Below, one piece after another: positions 35,618 to 44,778 of a stretch of 64,000 nucleotides of DNA; the stretch's first letter is position 1; each line of letters opens with the position of its first letter. The DNA comes from Neorhizobium sp. JUb45 (GTDB taxonomy: Bacteria > Pseudomonadota > Alphaproteobacteria > Rhizobiales > Rhizobiaceae). Below the pieces are notes generated by a model, which ran no database searches, had not been told where the DNA came from, and worked only from the letters and a program-made list of their open reading frames with translations. The stretch covers positions 1 to 64,000 of the forward strand of contig NZ_SLYW01000013.1 in NCBI RefSeq assembly GCF_004343585.1, written 5' to 3'. Both the position numbers and the translations under genes were made by a program.

Positions 35618-36574
35618 TCAGGGCTTCATCACAACGCGGCCCAATGGGTTTCCGGTTTCAGCATGTGCATGCGCTGCCGATGCATCCTTCAACGGAAACA
35701 CCCGGTCGACCACGACCTTCAGCCGTTTTTCGAGCACGGCCTTGAGAAGGTCGTCGACCGTATTGTGTACCGCCGGCCGCTCGAACAGGGCGCCCATGAA
35801 CACACCATGCAGTGTCTGGTTGTTCTGCATCGCCTGCCACAGATCGACAGCAAGACTTCCGCCGCCCACATTGCCGACAAAGACGAGGCGTCCTTCAGGG
35901 GCGAGAACCGACAGGGAGGCCTGCAAGGTAGAACCGACTGGATCGATCACCAGATCTACGCCCCTGCCATCTGTCAGCAGCAGCACCTCTTCAACGACAT
36001 CATTCTCGATGCGGTCGATGACATGAGATGCACCAAGCCCGGTCAACCGCGCCCGCCGCTCGCGTCCGCGCGCGACGGCGATTACGTTTGCCCCTGCGCT
36101 ACGCGCCAGTTGCACCGCCGCCAGGCCAACGCCACCGGCGGCAGCCTGGATCAGCACCGTTTCGCCGGCTCGCAGCGCACCCTTGGTGAAAAGGCAGTGA
36201 TAGGCCGTCCCGAACGAGATTGGCAGCACCGCCGCCTCGGCCATGCCCAGCCCATCGGGTACCAGCCATGTGCGCGCGGCTGGTGCCGCCCAGAGTTCGG
36301 CATGCGATCCCTGCATGTCGAATGCCGTCACCCTTTGGCCGACCGTGCGGTCCCTGACCTCGTCACCGACCGCGACAATGGTGCCGGCCGCCGCATAACC
36401 GACGATCCACCGGGATCGCTGCTGCGTCGAGCGGCGATTGATCAGGTCACCGCCCTCGATCGAGATCGCCTCGACGGCAATCAGCACATCCTGCGGCCCG
36501 CAAACCGGATCCGGCACCTCGGCATATTTCAGGACTGTCGGGGGACCGGGATTGTCATAGACCGCAGCCTTCAT
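35618..36574 (-). CDS. Quinone oxidoreductase-like MDR enzyme
   Basis: A 318-residue zinc-independent medium-chain reductase: MKAAVYDNPGPPTVLKYAEVPDP, VGYAAAGTIVAVGDEV, NADPH-binding AAAGGVGLAAVQLARSAGANV, and VIDPVGSTLQAS. No structural-zinc cysteines are visible. It precedes the YcjY-like hydrolase gene and follows the homoserine-dehydrogenase-like gene on the same strand (110 bases away). Confidence 0.88.
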   Translation of the reverse strand: MKAAVYDNPGPPTVLKYAEVPDPVCGPQDVLIAVEAISIEGGDLINRRSTQQRSRWIVGYAAAGTIVAVGDEVRDRTVGQRVTAFDMQGSHAELWAAPAARTWLVPDGLGMAEAAVLPISFGTAYHCLFTKGALRAGETVLIQAAAGGVGLAAVQLARSAGANVIAVARGRERRARLTGLGASHVIDRIENDVVEEVLLLTDGRGVDLVIDPVGSTLQASLSVLAPEGRLVFVGNVGGGSLAVDLWQAMQNNQTLHGVFMGALFERPAVHNTVDDLLKAVLEKRLKVVVDRVFPLKDASAAHAHAETGNPLGRVVMKP

Positions 36575-36684
36575 GTGCGTTTCCTCCGCAATGCGTGGGG
36601 CTTTTACTCAGCTCGACAGGCAGAATGCATGGTCAGGATGTGCGTTCCACGGACAGGCAGGTCTCGTCGGCGCGATACCGCCCC

Positions 36685-37683
36685 TCAGCCCCTCCGCGCC
36701 GCCAGAACATGTTCCAAATCCTTCAGCGCCGCGGCTGCCGTTGCCAGTGGTTCCTTGCCGGATCCGGTCGCGAGCGTTTCGCCCATCGCATCGGTAACGA
36801 TGCGGATCGCCTTGTCCTTGCCGCGGATATTGGCGAACGGATTATCAGCTGGATAGGTCCGGATGCCGACCGCGGCGCGGATTGCGCCGCTCTCGCGCCA
36901 CAGGCGGCCGACGAGTTTCGGCATAAGCCCTTGCCCGCGCCATGCCTCGATCCGCTCAGCGGTGACCGACTGGATGCCCTCGACGGTAAGATCATCCATC
37001 GCAAGGTCGGCGCCGAGGCCGAAATTGGCGATGAGCAGCAGCTTGCAGGCCGTATCCCAGCCTTCCGTGTCGTTGTGCGGATCGGCCTCGGCAAAACCGC
37101 CAAGCTGCGCCTCGCGCAAGGCCTCGTCGAAGCCCACACCACGTGTCGTCATCGCGTCGAGCAGGTAATTGGTGGTGGCATTGAGGATGCCCTCGACTTC
37201 CAGCACCTCGCAGCCCTTGAGACTATGCTGGATCAGATCGATCGTTGGCAGGGCGGCCGCCGCCGCGCCGCTGAGCTTCAGGATCGCGCCGGAGCCTTCG
37301 GCAAGCGACCGCAGTTCCCGCCCGCTATGAACCAGAGCGCCCTTCGAGATCACGATCGTGTCCCGCCCAGCCGAAAGCGACGCCCGGAGATAGGCAAGCC
37401 CCGGCCCCCCGGTGTGAAAATCGCTCGGCCCCGCCTCGATCAGAATATCGGCGCCGCTGTCCTCGATGAAGGCCGGACCCGACAAGCCATCCTCAAGCGT
37501 GGCAAGTTGCGCCTCTTCCAACCCGTCCGTGCTCGCTGCCCCGGAACGAGATCCGCAGACGGCCACGAGCCGCACATCCGCGCCATAGACGTCGCGGTAT
37601 CGTGCCCGCCGGGACAGGAGCAGTTTTGCCGTTGCCCGCCCCACGCCGCCGAAACCTGCAATCGCTACCCTGAATGTTGTCAT
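36685..37683 (-). CDS. Homoserine-dehydrogenase-like NAD(P)-dependent enzyme
   Basis: A 332-residue protein with N-terminal Rossmann motif VAIAGFGGVGRATAKLLL, the KGALVHSG loop, and the homoserine dehydrogenase signature region GILNATTNYLLDAM...AQLGGFAEADPHNDTEGWDTACKL. It lacks the C-terminal ACT domain of biosynthetic ThrA/Hom proteins. Being outside any thr cluster, it may act on another hydroxy-amino or keto acid. It starts 15 bases after the Kef-type gene stop, so they are probably co-transcribed. Confidence 0.85.
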   Translation of the reverse strand: MTTFRVAIAGFGGVGRATAKLLLSRRARYRDVYGADVRLVAVCGSRSGAASTDGLEEAQLATLEDGLSGPAFIEDSGADILIEAGPSDFHTGGPGLAYLRASLSAGRDTIVISKGALVHSGRELRSLAEGSGAILKLSGAAAAALPTIDLIQHSLKGCEVLEVEGILNATTNYLLDAMTTRGVGFDEALREAQLGGFAEADPHNDTEGWDTACKLLLIANFGLGADLAMDDLTVEGIQSVTAERIEAWRGQGLMPKLVGRLWRESGAIRAAVGIRTYPADNPFANIRGKDKAIRIVTDAMGETLATGSGKEPLATAAAALKDLEHVLAARRG

Positions 37684-37698
37684 CGTTCGCTCTCGTCG

Positions 37699-39459
37699 TT
37701 ATTTCGCCGGCACCGGGCTCAGCGGCTCCGGAGCCGGCCGGACATGCAGGTGGCCGAGACCCGACATGACGTCGCCCTGCACCTGCTCGGACAGCCGTTC
37801 ATTATCCCGCCGGCGAACGTCTTCTGCTGCCTCCTCCACGTCAAGTTCGGCATAGCCAAGGGCACGCAAGCCTTCCGCACCCATCATATAGGCGGATTCC
37901 ACCGTTTCGCGGATCTGGTAGTCGACGCCGGCGCGGATCAGGTCCACGGCATGACCACGGTCATAGCTGCGAACCAATATCTTCGTCTGGGGGAATTCGT
38001 GCTGCGCCAGTTCGACGATCTGCAGGGCGGCCTTTGGGTCGTTGATGCAGATCAACAAGGCCTCGGCCGAACCGGCGCCGGAGTGGTGCAGTGTGTCGAG
38101 CCGCGTGCCATCGCCGAAAAACACCTTGAAGCCGAAGCGCTCCGCTTCCCGGATGCGGTCGGGGTTCATATCAATGACGGAGAGATTGACGCCTTTCGAC
38201 AAAAGAAGTTGCGAGGCGATCTGGCCAAAACGGCCGAAGCCGATGATGAGCACCTTGCCGCTCAGGTTGCGCGCCGCTTCCACACCGTCCATCGAAACAT
38301 CGCTGCGCAGCAGCCGGTCCGCGGCGATCATCAGTAGCGGCGTCAGCGCCATGGAGAAGATTACAACGGTGGTGAACAGCGCATTTTCGCGTTGATCGAT
38401 CACCCCGCCGGCGGTTGCTGCGGCATAAAGCACGAAGGCGAACTCGCCGCCCTGCAGGAACATCGAGGTTCGGTGCAGCGCCTGATGGCTGGAGCCGCCG
38501 AAGAGGCGGGCAACCCCATAGACCACCGCGCCTTTCGCAATGGTGAAGGCGACCAGCATGGCGATGAGCAGCCCCCATTCGACGGCCACGACGGAAAGGT
38601 CGAGAGACATGCCGACAGCCATGAAGAACAGCCCCATCAGCAGGCCGCGAAACGGTTCGATATCGCTTTCGATCTGGTGCCGGTAGCTGGAACTCGACAG
38701 CATCACGCCAGCCAGAAAGGCGCCCATCGCCATGGATAGCCCGGCACCGGCCATCAGCAAGGCCGCGCCCAGCACCACCAGCAGCGCGCCGGCCGTCATC
38801 ACTTCGCGCGTTCTCGCCCGCGCCAGAAGCGCAAAGAACGGGTTCAGCCCCCATTTCGACACGCCAAGAAGAACGAGCAGCGCACCAAGCGCCATCAGCA
38901 CCTCTATCCATCCCGATTGTCCCTGCGACAGCGGCGACAGGAAGGCGACCACCGCCAGAAGCGGCACGATCATCAGGTCCTCAAACAGCAGGATGGAGAC
39001 CGACTTCTGCCCCTCGGGGTTCGAAATTTCGCCGCGATCCTGCAGCACCGACATGATGACGGCGGTCGAGGAGAGCACGAAACCGGCGCCCGCGACAAAG
39101 GCCACCGTCGTCGGCAAGCCGAAGGCGAGCATGCCCGCGAGCGACAGTGCCGCCGTCGCTGCCGCCACTTGCACAAGGCCAAGCCCAAAAATCTGGCCGC
39201 GCATGGCCCACAGCTTGTGCGGTCTGAGTTCCAGCCCGATGACGAACAAGAACATCACCACGCCGAGCTCGGAAAAATGCAGCATGGACAGAGCATCGGT
39301 AAAAAGACCCAGCACCGAGGGGCCTACCAGCACACCGGCTGCGAAATATCCCAGAACTGAACCGAGCCCGAGCCGCCGAAAAAGGGGCACAGCGACCACG
39401 GCCGCCCCCATCAGGACGATCGCCGGTCCGATCGTCTGCCCCAAACTCGCTTCGGCCAT
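37699..39459 (-). CDS. Kef-type K+/H+ antiporter with RCK domain
   Basis: A 586-residue CPA2-family membrane protein: about 12 helices over residues 1-390 (SVLGYFAAGVLVGPSVLGL, VMFLFVIGLELRPHKLW, SILLFEDLMIVPLLAVVAFL) followed by a TrkA-N/RCK NAD-binding domain (VLIIGFGRFGQIASQLLL, FFGDGTRLDTL). It resembles KefB/KefC, which extrude potassium and acidify the cell on electrophile stress. The nearby GST and quinone reductases fit such a role, though no KefF/KefG subunit is adjacent. Confidence 0.92.
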   Translation of the reverse strand: MAEASLGQTIGPAIVLMGAAVVAVPLFRRLGLGSVLGYFAAGVLVGPSVLGLFTDALSMLHFSELGVVMFLFVIGLELRPHKLWAMRGQIFGLGLVQVAAATAALSLAGMLAFGLPTTVAFVAGAGFVLSSTAVIMSVLQDRGEISNPEGQKSVSILLFEDLMIVPLLAVVAFLSPLSQGQSGWIEVLMALGALLVLLGVSKWGLNPFFALLARARTREVMTAGALLVVLGAALLMAGAGLSMAMGAFLAGVMLSSSSYRHQIESDIEPFRGLLMGLFFMAVGMSLDLSVVAVEWGLLIAMLVAFTIAKGAVVYGVARLFGGSSHQALHRTSMFLQGGEFAFVLYAAATAGGVIDQRENALFTTVVIFSMALTPLLMIAADRLLRSDVSMDGVEAARNLSGKVLIIGFGRFGQIASQLLLSKGVNLSVIDMNPDRIREAERFGFKVFFGDGTRLDTLHHSGAGSAEALLICINDPKAALQIVELAQHEFPQTKILVRSYDRGHAVDLIRAGVDYQIRETVESAYMMGAEGLRALGYAELDVEEAAEDVRRRDNERLSEQVQGDVMSGLGHLHVRPAPEPLSPVPAK

Positions 39460-39872
39460 GCATTCGTCTCCGATTTTCTGTCTTCATGCGATCGGTGTCA
39501 GCCAACGATCCGGCCCAGTTAGATGGGACCAAGTCAGCCGCGGATGTTGCGCCGTCCGTTGTATCCGATGACCGTAGCTAGCGTTGCAATCATAAGACGG
39601 ACAGTCGCTTGTTCTGCAAAAGTCTGTCGCAGTTGGCGGAACGCCAAATCGCTGGCTGCCGCGCTGAAAGTCTGCAAACAGAATGGCGATGGGACAAGAA
39701 TATTCCGGCCGAGGCACTCGTTTCATGGCGCAACGCGCGGGTTCGCAGCGGACTGTCGTTGTGGAAAGAGCATCACATGTCGCCACGATCTCGAAACCGA
39801 CGATCGTGACAGATGTTATCGAGAATGCCGCACAATAGTGCACTGCCCGACATTCGCCGGGACAGCGCGATC
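39460..39872. other. Non-coding stretch between divergent kef and alaE-like genes
   Basis: About 410 bases holding the promoters of both flanking genes. The longer open frames here have no recognisable protein character, and no repeat or strong hairpin was noticed. Confidence 0.4.
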
Positions 39873-40352
39873 ATGGAGAACCAGATCATGGCCAACGAAG
39901 CCACCGGGGAGACTTCCCGTCGACGCGCCTTCATCGCCGACACCTTGGCACTTATCCTGTTTTTCACGGCATCCGGCATCATCAACGAGCGCTTTATTGC
40001 CGGGATGACGTGGGAAGAAGTCTTCAAGGCCCGGCTGCTGGGAGCAACTCTTATGGTTCCGGTGGCGCGGCCGTATGGCCTTTGGCGTGACTGGCTGATG
40101 CGGCATGCCAGCGAGACGCGGTTATCCCGGCTGGTCTGGGATAGTACCGCGCTTATGACGTTCCAGGTGCCGATTTATGCAGCAATCATCGCGGTCAGCG
40201 GTGCGAAAGGCGGCGGCTTGCTGAGCGGAATTCTCGGCGCGGCGATCATGATGCTGGTCCTCGGAGCGCCATATGGTGTGTTCCTGAACTGGGTCAGAGG
40301 TCTTTTCGGCCTTCCCAAAGGCGGACAGAAACCAATGTCACTGGATGTGTGA
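39873..40352 (+). CDS. alaE: AlaE-type L-alanine exporter
   Basis: A 159-residue inner-membrane protein with about four helices: RRRAFIADTLALILFFTASGIINERFIAGMTWEEVFKARLLGA, PVARPYGLWRDWLMR, and the C-terminal GAPYGVFLNWVRGLFGLP. These are the conserved blocks of the AlaE family, which exports L-alanine. A slightly shorter start (39888) is possible. Single gene, convergent with the GST gene. Confidence 0.88.
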   Translation: MENQIMANEATGETSRRRAFIADTLALILFFTASGIINERFIAGMTWEEVFKARLLGATLMVPVARPYGLWRDWLMRHASETRLSRLVWDSTALMTFQVPIYAAIIAVSGAKGGGLLSGILGAAIMMLVLGAPYGVFLNWVRGLFGLPKGGQKPMSLDV

Positions 40353-40486
40353 GAGAACGGGACTGACAGCATGATGCATTGACGGAACCGAGTACCCGAT
40401 CGCTCACCAACCGTCCGATTGACGCCGGTCATATCGGGTCGCCATTAGTAAAAGAATGCGCTCGTTTGGAAAATTTCCGGCACGCC

Positions 40487-41110
40487 TTAACGGTCGCCAG
40501 CCTCTCGCTCAAGCACTCTTGCGACAGCAGGATCCGCTTTGAGCCTGTCGTGCAGGGCCTGTATGTTGGGATAGTCCGTCAGGCCACCTGGCAGGAGTTT
40601 TGTCGCCCACCGGATCATGGGGAAGGAATAGGCATCGATGATCGAGCGCCCGCCATCAAGGATGAATTCACGGCCGCTCAGATGACGTTCCAGAATACCA
40701 AACTGCTTGGCCACCAGCTTGTGTCCTGCCTCGACGACAGATCTCAGAGCTTTCTCGCTTTTGTCCGCTGTGTAACGATCAGGCAGGAAGATCGGCCAGA
40801 ATGCAGCGTGAACATCCGAAGTAAAAAAGGCCGACCAACGGTGCGCCTCTGCCTTTGCGCGTAAATTATCACCGCCGCCAAGCGCAGCCTTGGGGTGTTT
40901 GTGCGCCAGATAATCGAGGATCGCGCCGGCCTGTGTCAGAAGCCAGCCATCATCTTCGCGAAAGGTCGGGACTGCGCCGGCAGGATTGATCGCCAGCAGT
41001 TTTTCAGAGCCATACTGCACCTTGATGGCCTCGTATGGAGCGCCGATCCATTCGAGCGTGATATGGGGTGCGAGCGAACATGCACCTACGGCGTAATAAA
41101 GTGTGGGCAT
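40487..41110 (-). CDS. Glutathione S-transferase (beta class-like)
   Basis: A 207-residue GST: MPTLYYAVGACSLAPHITLEW, with the beta-class active-site cysteine (C11); the thioredoxin-fold cis-proline GAVPTFREDDGWLLTQAGAILDYLA; and an all-helical C-terminal domain. It conjugates or binds electrophiles with glutathione. It is divergent from the LysR gene at 41304 (193 bases), a probable regulator. Confidence 0.92.
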   Translation of the reverse strand: MPTLYYAVGACSLAPHITLEWIGAPYEAIKVQYGSEKLLAINPAGAVPTFREDDGWLLTQAGAILDYLAHKHPKAALGGGDNLRAKAEAHRWSAFFTSDVHAAFWPIFLPDRYTADKSEKALRSVVEAGHKLVAKQFGILERHLSGREFILDGGRSIIDAYSFPMIRWATKLLPGGLTDYPNIQALHDRLKADPAVARVLEREAGDR

Positions 41111-41303
41111 GGGTCGGTGATAACCTTTTCCGTTCAGGACTTGCCGGCAGACGTACAGACAACCAACGTGTCGTAAAACCTCAAATCGGGATCAAGCACG
41201 GTCATGCTTGTATGCCGGCTTTCGATACAGAGCTTGTCACTCGTGCACGCAATACGATAGTGCTGCGCAACGCCAAACAATGTCGCGGAATGGGGAACGC
41301 AGC

Positions 41304-42188
41304 TTGGAAGTGGAGGACATGAGGACATTCGTGGAGGTTGCCGATGCGGGAGGAATAACCTCCGCTGCACGGCGGCTCGGCATCTCAAAGTCGATGGTCA
41401 GCCGGCAATTGCACCGACTGGAATCGGAACTGGGCGTACAGCTTCTGGCCCGGACGACACGCGGCGCGTCACTTACCGAAGCTGGAGCAACATTTCGCGA
41501 TCACGCAGCCAGAGTGTGTGCCGAGATCGATGTGGCGCAGGAAACGATCCTGCCGGATGGTGAACTCCGCGGTCTACTGCGAATTGCAGCACCTCTCTCC
41601 TTCGGCCCGACGCACTTTGCACCGGTGCTCGTCGAAATGGCCAGACGCCACCCACACCTTAAGGTCCATATCAGCTTCAGCGATCACGCTGTCAACCTGG
41701 CTGCCGAAGGTTTCGATTGTGCCATCCGCCTCGGTTACCTGAAAAACTCCGATCTCGAATGGACCCACATCGCGCCCGTTTTTGGCACGGTGGTTGCTAG
41801 CCCCGACTACATCAAAAGACACGGCGCGCCTGAAACGCTGGCGGAACTGGTCGAGCATCAGGCAGTGATGCAGGGCACCGAAAAGTGGCAGCTGATGGAT
41901 GGCGACAAGATCGTTGCCGTCAGCCCCAAGGGACGTTTCAAGGCGGACAATGGAACAGCGCTTGTTTCAGCCGCCCTTGCAGGGCTCGGCGTGGCGCTCC
42001 TTCCCACCGGCCTCATTCGGGAACACCTTGGATCAGGCGCGCTGGTTCCGGTCATGACAGACCACCCCGTTCCTGTCGCGGGCATGTATATCGTCTGCCC
42101 TCAAGCGCCCTATCCTGCCCGCAAGGTACGGATGCTTGCCGAAATGCTGATTAAACGTTTTGACGCCGGCCCCGTATCGGGCGGGTGA
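41304..42188 (+). CDS. LysR-family regulator (paralogue 2, TTG start)
   Basis: A 294-residue LysR regulator, LEVEDMRTFVEVADAGGITSAARRLGISKSMVSRQLHRLE, with the same effector-domain wording as paralogue 1 (APLSFGPTHFAPVL, NPKGRFKADNGTALV-type block). The upstream DNA (near 41255-41303) also resembles the DNA before paralogue 1 (33566-33614), so the promoter region seems to have been duplicated with the gene. Divergent from the GST gene. Confidence 0.88.
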   Translation: MEVEDMRTFVEVADAGGITSAARRLGISKSMVSRQLHRLESELGVQLLARTTRGASLTEAGATFRDHAARVCAEIDVAQETILPDGELRGLLRIAAPLSFGPTHFAPVLVEMARRHPHLKVHISFSDHAVNLAAEGFDCAIRLGYLKNSDLEWTHIAPVFGTVVASPDYIKRHGAPETLAELVEHQAVMQGTEKWQLMDGDKIVAVSPKGRFKADNGTALVSAALAGLGVALLPTGLIREHLGSGALVPVMTDHPVPVAGMYIVCPQAPYPARKVRMLAEMLIKRFDAGPVSGG

Positions 42189-42242
42189 AAGCCGGCTCGC
42201 TCTGTCCGGATGCCGAAAAATGACGTAGGCGAGCTTTCCGGC

Positions 42243-43136
42243 TCAGAGCCCTTCGGCCTCACGGCTCAAATCTGGCTCAAGATATTCGATCAACATTTCA
42301 CAAAGAACCCGAACTTTTCGATTGGGTTGCTCACCGGGAGGCCGGACAACATATATTCCCGCTTGCGGCAGCGGGTAACGGGTCATGACCGGGACCAGCC
42401 TGCGAGCAGAAAGGTGATCGCGAATAAACTGGTTTGCCAGTGCTGCAATCCCCAGACCGGCGACGGCGGCGTCGGCAAGGACCGTTCCGTTATCCACCTT
42501 GAAACGGCCTTTGGGATTGACGGTGATCAGCTTGTCGCCATCCATGAGTTTCCATGTCTCGGACCCTCCCATCAGAGCCTGATGCGCGAGAAGTTCCTCC
42601 AGGGTTTCCGGCGATCCATGCCGCCTGATATAATCTGGACTGGCAACGAGCTTGCCGTGCAGCGGGCCGATGCGTCTCGCGATCAGGTTCGAGTCGTCGA
42701 GAAAGCCCATACGGATGCCGCAATCAAAGCCTTCGGCAACCAAGTCCACGAACCGCTCACCATAGGATGTGTGAATGTGGAGCTGCGGATGTCTCCGCCC
42801 CATCTCCGCCAGTACCGGCGCAAAATGCGTTGGACTAAACGATAACGGCGCTGCCACACGAAAAAGCCCGCGCAATTCACCGGCAGGCAGGATGGTTTGC
42901 TTGGCGAAATCAATTTCGTCGCAAACCTTGGTTGCGTGCTGGTAGAATGTCACACCGGCATCGGTTAGCGACATGCCACGTGTTGTGCGCACCAGAAGTG
43001 GCGCACCGAGCGCCGTTTCAAGTCGGCCTAACCCGCGGCTCACCATCGATTTCGAGATGCCGAGCCGCTGGGCCGCAGGTGCAACGCCACCTGCATCGGC
43101 GACCTCGAGAAATGTCCGCAGATCATCGGTATCCAA
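42243..43136 (-). CDS. LysR-family regulator (paralogue 3, TTG start)
   Basis: A 297-residue LysR regulator beginning LDTDDLRTFLEVADAGGVA from a TTG at 43136, then SKSMVSRGLGRLETA and the shared effector domain (APLSFSPTHFAPVL, NPKGRFKVDNGTVLA). It faces paralogue 2 tail to tail (54 bases between stops). Its own target is unclear: upstream lie a GNAT-like gene and the second YcaC-like hydrolase. Confidence 0.88.
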   Translation of the reverse strand: MDTDDLRTFLEVADAGGVAPAAQRLGISKSMVSRGLGRLETALGAPLLVRTTRGMSLTDAGVTFYQHATKVCDEIDFAKQTILPAGELRGLFRVAAPLSFSPTHFAPVLAEMGRRHPQLHIHTSYGERFVDLVAEGFDCGIRMGFLDDSNLIARRIGPLHGKLVASPDYIRRHGSPETLEELLAHQALMGGSETWKLMDGDKLITVNPKGRFKVDNGTVLADAAVAGLGIAALANQFIRDHLSARRLVPVMTRYPLPQAGIYVVRPPGEQPNRKVRVLCEMLIEYLEPDLSREAEGL

Positions 43137-43346
43137 ATACTGACGTCCTCTCCCTGGACAAAGTCATACAAGCCGGTTTTCCCGATCATATGCGAAAACT
43201 GCGCTCGCAACCATAGATTGCCAATCTGTTTTCGAGCCGCAAACGGACGCCACACCGCTATCGGGCCGAGGCTGAAAATCCGGTGCTTGCAGCTGCGCAA
43301 TGGCATGGGACCGCGTGCCTCTGCACTTCATCATTCCAGACTGCGA

Positions 43347-43655
43347 TTATCGCGAAAGGACGTCCTGCCATTCCGGATGGCGCTCCATTTGCGCCTTCGC
43401 GAACGGGCACAGGGGGATAATGACAATCTCCTCAAGTCGGGCATCCTCCACCGCCCGGCGAACCAGTTGTTCACCGACCTTCTGGCCACGCAGAGCGGCG
43501 GGAACGAAGGTATGATCTATGATAATGCGACCCTTGCCTGCACGACTGTAGGTCATCTCGGCTTCGTCGTGGCCGATCGCAACACGATATCGCCCCTTTG
43601 CAGTGCCATCTTCCCGCTCGACATCGACCTGTCTTTCCTCGGCCTTGTTTTCCAT
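43347..43655 (-). CDS. GNAT-like N-acetyltransferase (YjdJ/COG2388-like)
   Basis: A 102-residue small acetyltransferase-fold protein: AEMTYSRAGKGRIIIDHTFVPAALRGQKVGEQLVRRAVEDARLEEIVIIPLCPFAKAQMERHPEWQDVL. The RGQKVGEQLV segment is the acetyl-CoA pyrophosphate loop and the C-terminal block is typical of COG2388. The ATG at 43655 (MENKAEERQ) fits the domain boundary. Single gene. Confidence 0.85.
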   Translation of the reverse strand: MENKAEERQVDVEREDGTAKGRYRVAIGHDEAEMTYSRAGKGRIIIDHTFVPAALRGQKVGEQLVRRAVEDARLEEIVIIPLCPFAKAQMERHPEWQDVLSR

Positions 43656-44098
43656 GCCAATTCCTCCGTGGTTTTCGATCTCGCCGATCAATGATCGACC
43701 GCGCTTGCCTGATCTAATCGACACTGCCATCCCTGTCCGGCCCCCGCTAGCGAGGACCCCGGCAACAGTGTGTCTCATATCCGGGAACGCAGAACCTGTA
43801 TCGAAGCGTTCTCAGCTGTTGGGTTAGCAGGCAATGCCAACGGCGTCATATCGATCGATGTGCAAGGCTCGGCTTGCAAAGCGCAGCGACGCCCTGCGCG
43901 CGTTCCTGTTCACGTTACACAGTTATCCAGATCTCGCGACTACAGCGGTCATTGCTGCCGCGCTACCGTTTTCGGGCAGAGGAGGCTTGGGGCATCTTTG
44001 CGGCAGCGCCGTTTCCCGCGAAACGTACGCGCTTGCCTTTTCACTTGATAATGCATCTCGCCCATTTTCAGAGCGAATATATAAAAGGAGGATCTATC
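43656..44098. other. Upstream region of the second YcaC-like gene
   Basis: About 440 bases between divergent genes. A strong AAAGGAGG ribosome-binding site at 44083-44090 serves the hydrolase gene. An open frame runs in from about 43874 in phase with the hydrolase but has no recognisable protein character. Nothing else can be named. Confidence 0.4.
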
Positions 44099-44734
44099 AT
44101 GACGAGCGAAACAATCCGCAACCCGAACACCGATACCCTACTGACACCGGAAAATTCCGCATTCATCATCATCGACTATCAACCAATCCAGGTTTCGTCG
44201 ATCCGGTCGATGCCGCGCGACGAACTGGTTTTCAATATCGTCAGCACGGTCAAGGCAGCAGTGAACTACAACCTCCCGATCATCCATTCGACCGTGAACA
44301 TCAAAACCGGTCGCAACAGGCCACCGATCCAGGAACTGCAGGATGTGATCGGGCATCTGCCGACATATGACAGAACCTCGATCAACAGCTGGGAGGACAT
44401 CGAATTCAAGCAGGCCGTCAAGGCGGTCGGTCGCCGCAAACTGATCATGACGGCACTTTGGACGGAAGCGTGCCTGACCTTCCCGGCGCTTGATGCTATA
44501 CAGGAAGGCTACGAGGTCTATGTTCCCGTGGATGCGGTCGGCGGCACTTCGCTGGCTGCACACGAGGCAGCATTGCGACGCGTCGAACGGGCTGGAGCCA
44601 AATTGATCAGCCGCGTTCAGATGTATTGCGAACTCCAGCGTGACTGGGCGCGCGAAGCCACGGTTCCGGGTTTCATGGGCGTGTTTGACAACGCCGACGG
44701 GTTCAATCCTGAAAAAGCCAATCACGCCGCCTAA
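44099..44734 (+). CDS. YcaC-like isochorismatase-family hydrolase (second copy)
   Basis: A 211-residue cysteine hydrolase with the triad D26 (AFIIIDYQP), K114 (GRRKLIM) and C125 (ALWTEACLTFPALDAIQEGYEV). It has the YcaC-type VDAVGGTSLAAHEAALRRVERAGAKLIS stretch in place of the TDACGG of the copy at 32797. The two are clearly diverged relatives rather than a recent duplication. The strong ribosome-binding site suggests good expression. A perfect hairpin follows 12 bases after the stop. Confidence 0.88.
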   Translation: MTSETIRNPNTDTLLTPENSAFIIIDYQPIQVSSIRSMPRDELVFNIVSTVKAAVNYNLPIIHSTVNIKTGRNRPPIQELQDVIGHLPTYDRTSINSWEDIEFKQAVKAVGRRKLIMTALWTEACLTFPALDAIQEGYEVYVPVDAVGGTSLAAHEAALRRVERAGAKLISRVQMYCELQRDWAREATVPGFMGVFDNADGFNPEKANHAA

Positions 44735-44746
44735 GGCAAACTTGAT

Positions 44747-44778
44747 GATGCGGCGACGGGGGATGCCGTCGCCGCATC
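44747..44778 (+). terminator. 13-bp perfect hairpin after the YcaC-like gene
   Basis: GATGCGGCGACGG pairs exactly with CCGTCGCCGCATC around a six-base loop (GGGATG), right after the hydrolase stop. No clear T run follows. Confidence 0.55.

Noticed and set aside
35579-36856. 425-codon plus-strand open frame
   Set aside because: Antisense to the quinone oxidoreductase; composition is not protein-like.
36595-38337. 580-codon plus-strand open frame across two minus-strand genes
   Set aside because: It overlaps the homoserine-dehydrogenase-like and Kef-type genes, whose motifs are clear, and its own translation shows no domain.
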